A stretch of DNA of 64,000 bases, taken from Streptomyces sp. NBC_00376. Its GTDB lineage: Bacteria > Actinomycetota > Actinomycetes > Streptomycetales > Streptomycetaceae. The position numbers were made by a program, and so were the translations under genes. The notes below the pieces were generated by a model. The model did no database searches. It worked only from the letters and a program-made list of their open reading frames with translations, and had not been told where the DNA came from. The DNA lies in NCBI RefSeq assembly GCF_036077095.1, contig NZ_CP107960.1:434001-498000 (forward strand), in the 5' to 3' direction. Numbering within the stretch: position 1 is the stretch's first letter; each line of letters starts with the position of its first letter. Of the stretch, positions 25,661 through 34,557 are shown piece by piece.

Positions 25661-26911
25661 GTGACGGATCCCTGGGTGGCGCTGGCAGCCGATACGGACC
25701 CGGGTGCGCGGATCGGCCAGCTGCGCCGCGCACACGAAGTGTTCACCTCGGCGGGCCGGCTGGAGCGGCCGGTCCGTCCGGTCGTCGGTGAGTCGTGGCG
25801 GCGTTCGGCGCGGGCCAGGGTCAGCCCGGACGGTGCGGCCGTGGTCGAACTGGGCCCCGACGACCTCGGACCGTACCGGGACGGCCATCCGCTGGCCCGG
25901 GCCATGCCGGTGATCCGTGAACTGATGGGCGCCTACGCGACGGACGGGGAGCATCTCCTGGCCGTGTGCGACGAGCACGGCAGACTGCTGTGGGTCGAAG
26001 GACCTGCGGTGACCCGGCGGGCCGCCGGCCGGATGAACTTCGTGGAGGGTGCCCGCTGGTCCGAGTCGGCGGCCGGGACGAACGCGCCGGGTACTGCCAT
26101 CGCCGTGGACCGTCCGGTGCAGGTCTTCGCCGCCGAGCACTTCCTGCGGCCGGTCCAGCAGTGGACCTGCGCGGCGGCACCGCTGCACGACCCGCACACC
26201 GGACGGGTGCTGGGTGCCGTGGACATCACCGGCGGGAACCGGCTTGCGCATCCGCACAGTCTGGCGTTCGTACAGGCGGTGGCCCGCGCCGCCGAGTCGC
26301 ACCTCGCGCTGCTTGCCCCCGCACCGGCCGTCGGGACCGTGCGGCTCAGCGCACTCGGCCGGGACGAGGCGCTGCTGGTGACGGGAGGCCGCAGGATCCG
26401 GCTCGGCAGACGGCACAGCGAGATCCTGGCTACGCTGGCCCGCCGCCCCGAGGGCCTCGGCGGCGACGAACTGCTCGTCGAGCTGTACGAGGACGAGTCG
26501 GTGACCCCGGTGACGCTGCGGGCCGAACTGTCCAGGCTGCGGCGGCTGCTCGGTCCGGAGCTCCTCCTCTCCCGCCCGTACCGGCTCTCGGCCCCGGTCG
26601 ACGCGGACTTCGACACGGTGGCGCGCCGGCTGGCGTCGGGTGCGGTGGCCGCGGCGCTCGCGGCGTACGCGGGTCCGCTGCTGCCGGGCTCGCGGGCGCC
26701 TTCCGTCGTCCGGCTGCGGCGCCGGCTCGATGAGCAGTTGCGGGCGGCGCTCATCGCACGCGGTGACCCCGCGCTGCTGGCCGACTGGGCGTACAGCCCC
26801 TGGGGCGAGGACGACCTCCCGGTGTGGGAAGCGCTCGCCGCGGCCGTTCCCGCCGGGCAGCGCCCGGCCCTCCTCGCCAGGGTCCGGGCGCTGGACGCCG
26901 AGCAGCGGTAG
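25661..26911 (+). CDS. GAF-domain transcriptional regulator with winged-helix and BTAD-like C-terminus
   Basis: A 416-residue regulator. Residues about 60-200 form a GAF sensory domain like that of AcoR activators ([43 protein letters not shown]). The AAA+ and Fis domains of AcoR are absent; instead a winged helix ([19 protein letters not shown] ... [21 protein letters not shown]) and a helical BTAD-like tail follow, a layout closer to SARP/OmpR regulators. GTG at 25661 is preferred because GGGAGGGTGAG precedes it; ATG 25625 would add 12 residues. It lies 106 bp upstream of, and in line with, the aldehyde dehydrogenase and probably activates it in response to an aldehyde or alcohol. Confidence 0.85.
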   Translation: MTDPWVALAADTDPGARIGQLRRAHEVFTSAGRLERPVRPVVGESWRRSARARVSPDGAAVVELGPDDLGPYRDGHPLARAMPVIRELMGAYATDGEHLLAVCDEHGRLLWVEGPAVTRRAAGRMNFVEGARWSESAAGTNAPGTAIAVDRPVQVFAAEHFLRPVQQWTCAAAPLHDPHTGRVLGAVDITGGNRLAHPHSLAFVQAVARAAESHLALLAPAPAVGTVRLSALGRDEALLVTGGRRIRLGRRHSEILATLARRPEGLGGDELLVELYEDESVTPVTLRAELSRLRRLLGPELLLSRPYRLSAPVDADFDTVARRLASGAVAAALAAYAGPLLPGSRAPSVVRLRRRLDEQLRAALIARGDPALLADWAYSPWGEDDLPVWEALAAAVPAGQRPALLARVRALDAEQR

Positions 26912-27017
26912 CCGCTGCCCCGCGCACCCTGTGCAACGGGATTGCAACGTACCGCTGTCTACCCTCGCGCCGAGGGCCGCCCGATGGCGGGCGGCACCGG
27001 ACCGGGAGGCCACAGAG

Positions 27018-28541
27018 ATGACCCGCTACGCCGCGCCGGGTACCGAGGGCGCCATCGTCTCGTACGAGTCCCGCTACGACCACTGGATCGGCGGCGCCTA
27101 CGTACCGCCCGTCCGTGGTCAGTACTTCGAGAACCCCAGCCCCGTCGACGGCCGCTCCTTCACCGAGATCGCCCGCGGCACGGCCGAGGACGTCGAACTG
27201 GCCCTGGACGCGGCACACGCCGCGGCGCCCGCCTGGGGAGCCACGGCGGCCGGCGACCGTGCGGGGCTGCTCAACAGGATCGCCGACCGGATGGAGGCCC
27301 ATCTGGAGGAGCTCGCGGTCGCCGAGAGCTGGGACAACGGCAAGCCGGTGCGCGAGACCCTGGCCGCCGACATCCCCCTCGCCATCGACCACTTCCGCTA
27401 CTTCGCCGGTGCGTTGCGTGCCCAGGAGGGTTCGCTGAGCGAGATCGACGAAGACACGGTCGCGTACCACTTCCATGAGCCGCTCGGCGTCGTCGCGCAG
27501 ATCATCCCGTGGAACTTCCCGATCCTGATGGCCACGTGGAAGCTGGCTCCGGCGCTCGCGGCAGGCAACTCGGTGGTCCTGAAGCCGGCCGAACAGACCC
27601 CGGCCTCCATCCACGTATGGCTGAAGCTGGTCGCCGACCTGCTGCCGCCTGGCGTCGTCAACATCGTGAACGGCTTCGGAACGGAGGCAGGCAAACCGCT
27701 CGCCTCCAGCCCGCGGGTCGCGAAGGTCGCCTTCACCGGTGAGACCACGACGGGGCGGCTGATCATGCAGTACGCCTCCGAGAACCTCCGGCCGGTGACC
27801 CTGGAGCTCGGCGGCAAGTCCCCCAACATCTTCTTCGACGACGTGTGGAACGCGGACGACGACTTCCGCGACAAGGCCCTCGAAGGCTTCACCATGTTCG
27901 CCCTCAACCAGGGGGAGGTCTGTACCTGTCCGTCGCGAGCCCTCATCCAGCGCGGGGTGTACGGCGAATTCCTGGAAGCGGGCATCGCCCGCACCGAACG
28001 GATCGTGCCCGGGCACCCGCTGGACACGGACACGATGATCGGCGCACAGGCCTCCGACGAGCAGCTGAAGAAGATCCTCTCGTACCTGGACATCGGCCGG
28101 CAGGAGGGCGCGAAGGTCCTCACGGGCGGTGAGCGGATCGAATACGACGGGGAGCTCGCGGGCGGCTTCTACATCCAGCCCACCATCTTCGAGGGCGACA
28201 ACCGGATGCGGGTCTTCCAGGAGGAGATCTTCGGCCCGGTCGTGGCGGTCACGTCCTTCTCCGACTTCGACGACGCGATCGGGACCGCGAACGACACGCT
28301 GTACGGCCTGGGGGCCGGTGTGTGGACTCGCGACATGAACACCGCGTACCGGGCGGGCCGCGCCATCCAGGCCGGCCGGGTCTGGACGAACTGCTACCAC
28401 GCGTACCCGGCACACGCGGCCTTCGGTGGCTACAAGCAGTCCGGGATCGGCCGCGAGAACCACAAGATGATGCTGGAGCACTATCAGCAGACGAAGAACA
28501 TTCTTTGTTCATACAGCCCGAAGAAGCTTGGGTTCTTCTAG
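27018..28541 (+). CDS. exaC: ExaC/AcoD-type NAD-dependent aldehyde dehydrogenase
   Basis: A 507-residue class 3-like aldehyde dehydrogenase that oxidises acetaldehyde or similar aldehydes to acids. The fold is complete: [20 protein letters not shown] (cofactor entry), FTGETTTGR (nucleotide loop), general base Glu263 in LELGGKSPN and nucleophile Cys302 in [16 protein letters not shown] precedes the ATG. The first 490 codons have normal streptomycete use, but after the 15-bp core at 28485-28499 the tail switches to codons such as ATT, CTT, TGT, TCA and GGG before the stop. That fits restoration of the 3' end by an integrated element. The protein ends YSPKKLGFF, as expected for the family. Confidence 0.93.
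   Translation: MTRYAAPGTEGAIVSYESRYDHWIGGAYVPPVRGQYFENPSPVDGRSFTEIARGTAEDVELALDAAHAAAPAWGATAAGDRAGLLNRIADRMEAHLEELAVAESWDNGKPVRETLAADIPLAIDHFRYFAGALRAQEGSLSEIDEDTVAYHFHEPLGVVAQIIPWNFPILMATWKLAPALAAGNSVVLKPAEQTPASIHVWLKLVADLLPPGVVNIVNGFGTEAGKPLASSPRVAKVAFTGETTTGRLIMQYASENLRPVTLELGGKSPNIFFDDVWNADDDFRDKALEGFTMFALNQGEVCTCPSRALIQRGVYGEFLEAGIARTERIVPGHPLDTDTMIGAQASDEQLKKILSYLDIGRQEGAKVLTGGERIEYDGELAGGFYIQPTIFEGDNRMRVFQEEIFGPVVAVTSFSDFDDAIGTANDTLYGLGAGVWTRDMNTAYRAGRAIQAGRVWTNCYHAYPAHAAFGGYKQSGIGRENHKMMLEHYQQTKNILCSYSPKKLGFF
28485..28541 (+). repeat. Putative attL: element-supplied ALDH 3' end
   Basis: The ALDH gene end contains the core CAGCAGACGAAGAAC (28485-28499), identical to 44836-44850 and matching 54448-54462 with one mismatch. 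Beyond the core the sequence diverges in DNA but keeps the protein tail ([15 protein letters not shown]). Direct repeats at a gene 3' end, where the incoming DNA restores the coding frame, are the hallmark of site-specific integration. No precise crossover or integrase binding sites can be defined by eye. Confidence 0.65.
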
Positions 28542-28556
28542 AAGATGAACTCGGAT

Positions 28557-28610
28557 GCCTGGAGGCTCCGTTACCCTCCAGGCAACCCTGCGCAGGAGTC
28601 GCCCTGCGCA
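28557..28610. terminator. Two tandem hairpins downstream of the aldehyde dehydrogenase
   Basis: Hairpin 1 pairs GCCTGGAGG (28557-28565) with CCTCCAGGC (28575-28583); hairpin 2 pairs TGCGCAGG (28589-28596) with CCTGCGCA (28603-28610). Both are perfect and lie within 70 bp of the stop codon, so they likely terminate ALDH transcription. They lie on the island side of the putative attachment core. I see nothing convincing in the remaining 28611-28931 stretch. Confidence 0.75.
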
Positions 28611-28931
28611 CCCGAAAGGGTGCCGCGAATCACCGTCCGCCCACGTCCTGGTCGAGCCCGGCGACTGCCACGCCGTCCGGTACGAGCAGCGCGGTCTCCT
28701 GTTCGCGGGACGGCCCGACAGAGACCGCCCACCCCCGTTCCAGCCCGCTGCACTCTCCACACCCAAGTCGTTGACCAGCGCAATTGAGCAAGTCCGACTG
28801 GAGTGCCACGTGCAGGAGGGCAGGACGTTGATGACACCGCTCTTGAGTCGCGACGCCGGCGGTGGACCGTCAGCTCCGCTGTGTGGCCGGTGGGCAGTTG
28901 CGTCAGCCTGGAGATCAGTACGGGACAAGCC

Positions 28932-29618
28932 TCAGGCGGTCTCATCCGCCCAGGCATGGGCCCATGCCTGGAGTTCTGGATCGGCCAGAGTGCGCAGCCA
29001 CAGGTCGGCCTGGTCAGCCCCCTCTTCGGCCGGCCGAGGCCCCACGCCGAGCACGCGCATGCCTGCTCTCCGGGCCGACTCGATGCCGGTGATCGAGTCC
29101 TCCACAGCCATCGCGTCCTCCGGCCGCACGTTGCACAGGCGGACCGCGGTGGCGTAGACGTCCGGATGGGGTTTCGGCAGCAGTCCATCGCCCGCGACAA
29201 CGACATGGTCGAAGTGGCCGAGGAGGCCGACTCGGGCGAGGGTGGACTCGACCACGTCCAACGGGCAGTTGCTGGCGACCGCGAGCGGGATGTGGCGGGC
29301 GGCGAGGCGGACCAATGCCGCCGCACCCGGCATGGTCACGGGGTCTTCGGCAACGAGCGCCTTGAAGTGTCTCAGAAGCGCATGCGTCATGTCGTCGGCG
29401 AGTTGCGGCTTCCCGGCCTCTCCGGCCATGAGGTGGCCGCACTCGGTGTAGTGCACGCCCTTGGCCCGCTCGGCGAAGCCGGGGCGGGGCTTCAGCCCGA
29501 ACTCTCCGAAGACCCGGCTACGCGCGTCCTGCCAGTGCCGTTCGGTATCCACGAGGGTTCCGTCACAGTCGAAGACGATGGCGGCCGGGGACCAAGTGAA
29601 GATGTGACGAGTTGTCAT
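28932..29618 (-). CDS. HAD-superfamily phosphatase, beta-phosphoglucomutase-like
   Basis: A 228-residue HAD-IA hydrolase that would dephosphorylate or isomerise a small phosphorylated metabolite in the cytoplasm. The four HAD motifs are present: FDCDGTLVDTE (nucleophile and acid Asp), ASNCPLDVV (motif II), KPHPDVY (motif III Lys) and VEDSITGIESA (motif IV). The cap is of the C1 helical type. The substrate is unknown. It is the first gene inside the putative island and is transcribed on the opposite strand to the ALDH gene. No partner gene lies nearby, so a role in the Dap pathway is unproven. Confidence 0.87.
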   Translation of the reverse strand: MTTRHIFTWSPAAIVFDCDGTLVDTERHWQDARSRVFGEFGLKPRPGFAERAKGVHYTECGHLMAGEAGKPQLADDMTHALLRHFKALVAEDPVTMPGAAALVRLAARHIPLAVASNCPLDVVESTLARVGLLGHFDHVVVAGDGLLPKPHPDVYATAVRLCNVRPEDAMAVEDSITGIESARRAGMRVLGVGPRPAEEGADQADLWLRTLADPELQAWAHAWADETA

Positions 29619-30121
29619 TTGCCTGCCGTTCTCGAAGAGCGCGCCGCCCCACTGCGTCGGTGCTCGCAGTTACAAGCAGGGGGCTGCGGAGAGGCCCGCT
29701 CGGCCGCAGAAGGTGCGCTGTCGAACGAGTCCTGCTCGACCACGCGTGAAGGCTGATGCTTCGCTTCCGGGTCCTACAGAGGTGGGCATCGCCCGATCTT
29801 CTCCGGAAGAACCCAGAAACATCGTGATGACTACGTTATTTTCCCGGACGAGAGGCCGCAATCATCATTTCGAGTGTTTGACGGAACGCTCACCACCGAG
29901 TACTCGCGAAGCGTGCGCGACATCCAGCAACGGGCGAACGAAGCCTCTCGTCCCTCAACTCCACTGAAATCAAGGGCATTTGACTGAAGATGCCGAACCC
30001 CCACAGACCGGCGACCGCGCTCGACAGCACCGACGAAGCGCGAATTTCCGCCATGGGCCGTACCCAATTACGGCCCAAGGACAATAATAATCTCCACGCA
30101 TTAATGGCATGAAGCGCCGTC
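29619..30121. other. AT-enriched non-coding stretch before the receptor gene
   Basis: This stretch is visibly less GC-rich than its surroundings, especially from about 29810 to 30110, and no open frame has the expected third-position GC bias. A frame around 29780-29990 can be read as an 80-residue peptide lacking a convincing start; it matches nothing I recognise. It probably carries the receptor gene promoter, and the base composition agrees with foreign origin. Confidence 0.4.
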
Positions 30122-30139
30122 AGTGCGCCACGGCGCACT
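30122..30139. promoter_or_regulatory. 18-bp perfect palindrome, candidate operator of the receptor gene
   Basis: AGTGCGCC (30122-30129) and GGCGCACT (30132-30139) are perfect reverse complements around an AC centre, 50-67 bp upstream of the receptor's GTG start. TetR-type autoregulators usually bind such dyads in their own promoter. It does not obviously match the published autoregulatory-element consensus, so the assignment rests on position and symmetry. Confidence 0.6.
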
Positions 30140-30188
30140 ACTTTCCCGGATCAAAATATGGGCACAGACGAACGAAGGTAGAACACAC

Positions 30189-30830
30189 GTGCAAGACAGG
30201 GCGCGCGCGACCCGAAAGTCTCTACTGGAAGCCGCGGCACACCTTTTCGTTGAACAAGGGTACGCACGGACAAGCATCAATGAGATCAGCGAACTTTCTG
30301 GGCGCACCAGCGGAGCCGTCTACTTCCACTACTCCAGCAAGGAGAGACTCGCACTGGCGGTCGTACGCGAACAGTTCGCATCCTGGCCGTTGTTGGCTGA
30401 CCGCTATGCCGCCCCCGGCGTACCGCCGCTGGAGAAGCTGGTCGCCCTCAGCTTCGATATCGTCAAGGCACTGCGCGACGACGTCATGACCCGGGCCGGC
30501 GCGCGTCTGTGGGCTGAGCGCCGCACCATCGACGTCGCCATACCCACTCCCTTCGCCGTCTGGACGGCTGCCGTCACGCGCCTTCTGACCGAGGCACGCG
30601 ACGAGGGCGAACTCGCTGACGACGTCGAGCCGTCGAGCACCGCCACGACCTTGGTGTGCACGTTCTTCGGGCTGTACGACCTCACCGAGGAGATGGCGGA
30701 GCACGAGGACCTCTCCGACCGGCTTCACCGGTGGTGGCTGCTGATCCTGAAGGCGTTGCAGGCACACCCCGAGCCCGACGCCCTGGTGGCGCGGGCCCTG
30801 GCGCACCACCGGCCGGCGCCCACCGGATGA
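30189..30830 (+). CDS. ArpA/ScbR-like gamma-butyrolactone receptor, TetR family
   Basis: A 213-residue repressor, the usual receptor length. The N-terminal helix-turn-helix is RTSINEISELSGRTSGAVYFHYSSKERLA, close to ScbR/ArpA (the GAxYFHxxSKE block is diagnostic). In the ligand domain a Trp at residue 125 (TPFAVWTAAVTRLLTEARDEGEL) aligns with the Trp needed for butyrolactone binding in ArpA. The GTG at 30189 is chosen because GAAGGTAG lies upstream; codons before it have no family similarity. It is probably a cluster-situated regulator of the Dap/NRPS genes and may bind the palindrome at 30122-30139. No butyrolactone synthase (AfsA-like) gene is present in the window, so the ligand must come from elsewhere or it is a pseudo-receptor. 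Confidence 0.88.
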   Translation: MQDRARATRKSLLEAAAHLFVEQGYARTSINEISELSGRTSGAVYFHYSSKERLALAVVREQFASWPLLADRYAAPGVPPLEKLVALSFDIVKALRDDVMTRAGARLWAERRTIDVAIPTPFAVWTAAVTRLLTEARDEGELADDVEPSSTATTLVCTFFGLYDLTEEMAEHEDLSDRLHRWWLLILKALQAHPEPDALVARALAHHRPAPTG

Positions 30831-30929
30831 CCTCCCGGCCGAACCGTCGGTCCTGGTCCCGGCCCCGGCCCTGGTCCCGGTCCCCGAAGAGACGTGCCGC
30901 ACCACGAGGATCGGATGCTCGGCCCACAG

Positions 30930-31121
30930 TGCGCGTATCCCGGGAGCAGTGGTATCGACATGGCCACCGGCCTCGCCTCTGAGGAGCCGGCCATCCGGCG
31001 CAATGCCGAACCGGTCGATGTGCTCGCGCAGCATGTTGACGAACACCGCTGGTACAGGGAGGGGACGTGTGGCTGCAGCGGTGGTCCGTCGACTGCGGTC
31101 CGGGCTGGTAGCAGGCCGGAC
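30930..31121 (-). pseudogene. Fragment of a tyrosine-recombinase (phage-type) integrase
   Basis: Reading the minus strand from about 31121 down to 30930 gives TTAAATRPLPVPAVFVNML followed by REHIDRFGIAPDGRLLRGE. This matches the segment of actinomycete tyrosine integrases just before the catalytic HxxR region (consensus RPVPIPPVLVxxLREHIxxFGTAPDGRLFRGxRGG). The catalytic Arg, His and Tyr blocks are missing and the flanks are out of frame or unrelated, so the gene is destroyed. It lies inside the repeat-bounded segment and is the likely relic of the enzyme that inserted it. Confidence 0.6.
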
Positions 31122-31509
31122 CGCAGATCCTTCGCCCGCTGTCCGGAAGCCGCGATGACCAGGCGTTTGCCGGGTCCGCCCGCTCCGGGGCCACTGAGCA
31201 CGTCACCGGCGTGTGAGGCGTGCACCGAGTCCGCCCTGCACGATCGCTTCCTGATGCGTCAGCCGCACTATGACACCAGTGGGTGAAAGGTCTCGGAGCA
31301 TGACCACGATCACTCTGCCGGCGGGCGGGCGTATCTCGCTGATGGAGTGACACCAGACGGTTGCGGCCGTGTGTGCCACACGCGACCACCTGCGAACTTC
31401 TCGGGCGTCGCCCCGCCGCCCGGCAGCTGCGACACCCCGGATGTCGTCACCGAGCCCTTTCCGACCTGGCACCAGAGATGAGTGAGGGCTGTACCCAGAA
31501 GTACCCGAG

Positions 31510-31692
31510 CAGGCAACTCGTCGCCCGGCGGCAAGTGACCGGGGCACGGTGGCGCCGCCTGCCGATTGGTCGGCAAGCCCTGCTGGCACTGGCCCATCTG
31601 CGCTGCTGTGATACGTACGCCCGGCCGGCTGAGGGGTTCGGCGTCGGAATCCCGACCGTGTTCCGCTACATACGCGGGTACGCATCACTCGC
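31510..31692 (+). mobile_element. Fragment of an IS5-type transposase N-terminus
   Basis: The frame encodes RRLPIGRQALLALAHLR followed by YARPAEGFGVGIPTVFRYIRGY, matching the helix-turn-helix N-terminus of streptomycete IS5/IS112-type transposases (GRQALLALAHLRxGxTYAxLAxGFGVGTxTVFRYVxE). The DDE catalytic part is absent, and no terminal inverted repeats were found. It is a dead remnant. Confidence 0.65.
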
Positions 31693-31766
31693 ATGCAGCA
31701 CGTCGAAACGCATGTGCATATCACCGCCGTCCCGCCAGGCAGGATCACGGACGAGGAGTGAACCGG

Positions 31767-31841
31767 GACAGCTACTGCCGCACCGAGGCGACCGAGTTCG
31801 AGTGGCAGCCCGACGGTGGACAGCTAAGACTGAGGCAGCGG
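31767..31841 (+). pseudogene. Relic of a TauD-like dioxygenase, paralogous to the gene at 37836
   Basis: The frame reads YCRTEATEFEWQPDGGQLRLRQR, closely matching YCRANAITFEWQPDGG-LRTRQH in the intact dioxygenase gene (about 38396-38462); the DNA of the EWQPDGG segment is nearly identical. No other part of the gene remains. It lies about 125 bp upstream of the Pls-like gene. Confidence 0.7.
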
Positions 31842-31967
31842 TTTGGGATACGGACAACAGATCCCGATCTCGTGGATTCCGGACCACTCGCTCCGGCCAT
31901 CGAAACCGCGAGTACAGGGCGCCGACCGTAATGACGTCGGTACTCGAAAGTTCCTCAAGGAGCTCGC

Positions 31968-34496
31968 ATGGAGGATCAACCCCTCGACGTCTTGACTCCC
32001 GGGTCGGATGAATCCGCAATCGGTACACGCAAGTACACCGGCCCGGAGACCGGCATCGAGAAGAACCTCGCCGAAGTGCTGGCTGACGTCATGTGCGTCG
32101 AATGGGTGTCTGTCGACAGCCATTTCTTCGATGACCTCGGCGCCAACTCATTGGTAATGGCTCATTTCTGTGCACGGGTCAGGAAGCATGCAGACCTTCC
32201 CTCGGCGTCGATGAAGGACATCTACCGGTACCCGACGATCCGCAGCCTGGCGACGGGGCTCGCGAATGCCGCACCCGTCGAGCCTTCGGTCCCGGTGCCG
32301 ACCGGGGTGGTGGCCCCGGCCCGCACGGCAGGATACGTCCTCTGCGGAATCCTGCAGTTCCTGCTTTTCCTGGGGTACTCCTTCCTTGCCGGACTTGTCG
32401 CCGACCGAGGCTATGCATGGGTTTCCGCCGGATCGGGTGTCATCGATGTCTATCTGCGGTCCTTCGTCTTCGGAGGCGTCGGCTTCGTCGCTCTGTGCAC
32501 CTTCCCCGTTGCGGCCAAATGGCTCCTCATCGGCCGGTGCAAACCACGCGAGTTCCCGGTCTGGGGTCTGACCTATCTGCGCTTCTGGACCGTCAAGGTG
32601 CTGATCCACGCCAACCCGATGATCTTCTTCGTCGGCAATCCCTTGTACGTGCTGTACCTGCGAGCGCTGGGCGCACGGATCGGCAAAGGCGTCACGATCC
32701 TCTCCCGCAACGTTCCGGTCTGCCCCGACCTGCTCACCGTCGGCGCCGGCACGGTGATCCGCAAGGACTCGTTCTTCCTGTGCTACCGGGCGCACGCCGG
32801 CCGTATCCAGACCGGCCGGGTCACCCTGGGCCGGGACGTGTTCATCGGCGAGAAGACCGTGCTCGACATCGACGTGTCGATGGGCGACGGGGCTCAGCTC
32901 GGCCACACGTCCACGCTGTACAGCGGCCAGGCGGTCCCGGGCGGTCAGCGCTGGCACGGGTCCCCGGCACAGCCCACACAGCATGACTACCTGAGGATCG
33001 AGCCGGCCGAATGCGGCACGCTGCGCCGGGTCGGCTTCGGTCTCATCACCGTGCTTCAGTTGCTCTTCCTCTACGTGCCACTGACCGTCGGGGGCGCGTA
33101 CATGCTGGTAACCCTGGTTCCGGCGCTGCACGACCGGCTGGGGCCGGGCACGGGCGGGCTCACGTCGCCGGATCTCTACGTCGACGCGCTGGTCCTTTCC
33201 CTGCTGCTGTTCTTCGGCTTCGTCGTCGTGGGCATGGCAGTGATGTTCACCGTTCCGCGCCTGCTGAACCTGGTCGTCGAGCCGGACAAGGTCTATCCGC
33301 TGTACGGGCTTCACTACTCGGTGCACCGGACGATCGGGCGCATGACCAACATCAAGTTCTTCACATGGCTGTTCGGTGACAGCTCCTACATCGTCCACTA
33401 CTTGCGCGGCATCGGATACGACTTGTCCCAGGTCGAGCAGACCGGGTCGAACTTCGGCACAGAAGTGCAGCACGAGACCCCGTTTCTGTGCTCGGTCGGG
33501 AGCGGGACGATGGTCGCCGACGGGCTCTCCGTCATCAACGCCGACTATTCGAGCACGTCCTTCCGGGTGTCCCGGGCCTCGATCGGGTCATACAACTTCC
33601 TCGGGAACAACATCGCCTATCCCTCGGGGGCCAGAACGGGTGAGAACTGTCTCCTCGCGACGAAGGTGATGGTTCCGCTCGAAGGCGAGGTGCGCGAAGG
33701 GGTGGGACTGCTCGGCTCGCCGTGCTTCGAGATTCCCCGGTCGGTCGAGCGCGATTCCCGGTTCGACCATCTGCGCACCGGCGACGAGTTGCGCCGCAGC
33801 CTCGCTGCGAAGAATCGCTACAACATCCGCTCGATGATCTTCTTCCTCCTCGTGCGGTGGCTGCACTTCTTCGTGCTCACGATTTTCGGCCTGGCGAACG
33901 CTGAACTGTACGGCTCCTACGGGCATGTGATGATCGCCGCGTTCCTGGTGTTCAGCCTCGGATTCACCGCTGTCTACTTCGTACTGGTGGAGCGCGGCAT
34001 CGCAGCATTCCGCAGGCTGCAACCGCAGGTGTGCTCCATCTACGAGCCCTACTTCTGGTGGCACGAGCGCCTCTGGAAGGTGCCCGACACCTACCTCAAC
34101 ATCTTCAACGGAACGCCTTTCAAGAACGTGATCTGGCGAATGCTGGGGGTTCGGATCGGCAGCAGGGTCTTCGATGACGGCTGTTATATGACGGAGCGGA
34201 CGCTCACCACCGTCGGAAACGACTGCACGCTCAATGCGGGAAGCAAGATCCAGTGCCACTCGCAGGAGGACGGCACCTTCAAATCCGATCGCAGCACCCT
34301 CGATGCCGGCTGCACCGTCGGTGTGGGAGCGCACGTTCATTACGGCGTGACGATGGGCGTCGGCGCGGTGCTCGCACCCGACTCCTTCCTGATGAAGGGC
34401 GAAGAGGTCCCCCCGCACGCACGCTGGGGAGGAAACCCCGCCGCGGAGATGCGAGACGCCCCCCATCAGCCCGAGGCGCTGGCGCGGAAGGGGTAG
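31968..34496 (+). CDS. Stand-alone Pls/PosA-like membrane synthetase: T domain plus membrane and left-handed-helix domains, no A domain
   Basis: An 842-residue protein matching the part of poly-lysine synthetase (Pls) after the adenylation domain. Residues 25-100 are a carrier domain with phosphopantetheine site Ser61 in FFDDLGANSLVMA. The rest alternates hydrophobic segments (about 122-155, 345-425, 615-680) with three soluble blocks of hexapeptide/left-handed-helix type (for example ARIGKGVTILSRNVPVCPDL and TVGVGAHVHYGVTMGVGAVL). In Pls these tandem domains condense amino acids one after another at the membrane. With no A domain, the carrier must be charged in trans, most likely by the NRPS that follows 61 bp downstream. 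AAGGAG precedes the ATG. It starts the Dap cluster. Confidence 0.85.
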   Translation: MEDQPLDVLTPGSDESAIGTRKYTGPETGIEKNLAEVLADVMCVEWVSVDSHFFDDLGANSLVMAHFCARVRKHADLPSASMKDIYRYPTIRSLATGLANAAPVEPSVPVPTGVVAPARTAGYVLCGILQFLLFLGYSFLAGLVADRGYAWVSAGSGVIDVYLRSFVFGGVGFVALCTFPVAAKWLLIGRCKPREFPVWGLTYLRFWTVKVLIHANPMIFFVGNPLYVLYLRALGARIGKGVTILSRNVPVCPDLLTVGAGTVIRKDSFFLCYRAHAGRIQTGRVTLGRDVFIGEKTVLDIDVSMGDGAQLGHTSTLYSGQAVPGGQRWHGSPAQPTQHDYLRIEPAECGTLRRVGFGLITVLQLLFLYVPLTVGGAYMLVTLVPALHDRLGPGTGGLTSPDLYVDALVLSLLLFFGFVVVGMAVMFTVPRLLNLVVEPDKVYPLYGLHYSVHRTIGRMTNIKFFTWLFGDSSYIVHYLRGIGYDLSQVEQTGSNFGTEVQHETPFLCSVGSGTMVADGLSVINADYSSTSFRVSRASIGSYNFLGNNIAYPSGARTGENCLLATKVMVPLEGEVREGVGLLGSPCFEIPRSVERDSRFDHLRTGDELRRSLAAKNRYNIRSMIFFLLVRWLHFFVLTIFGLANAELYGSYGHVMIAAFLVFSLGFTAVYFVLVERGIAAFRRLQPQVCSIYEPYFWWHERLWKVPDTYLNIFNGTPFKNVIWRMLGVRIGSRVFDDGCYMTERTLTTVGNDCTLNAGSKIQCHSQEDGTFKSDRSTLDAGCTVGVGAHVHYGVTMGVGAVLAPDSFLMKGEEVPPHARWGGNPAAEMRDAPHQPEALARKG

Positions 34497-34557
34497 CAGC
34501 TTGACCCTTTTCGGCGGCAAAGCACGGTAGCTGAAACGATTGGAGAGAGACGGCCAG

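Noticed and set aside
26751..28481. Minus-strand frame opposite the aldehyde dehydrogenase
   Set aside because: The plus strand has full catalytic motifs; the minus frame matches nothing.
28555..29157. Plus-strand 200-residue frame after the aldehyde dehydrogenase
   Set aside because: It runs over the terminator hairpins and antisense to the HAD gene, with no motif.
29831..30067. Minus-strand 78-residue frame in the AT-enriched gap
   Set aside because: It has no codon bias, ribosome-binding site or similarity I recognise.
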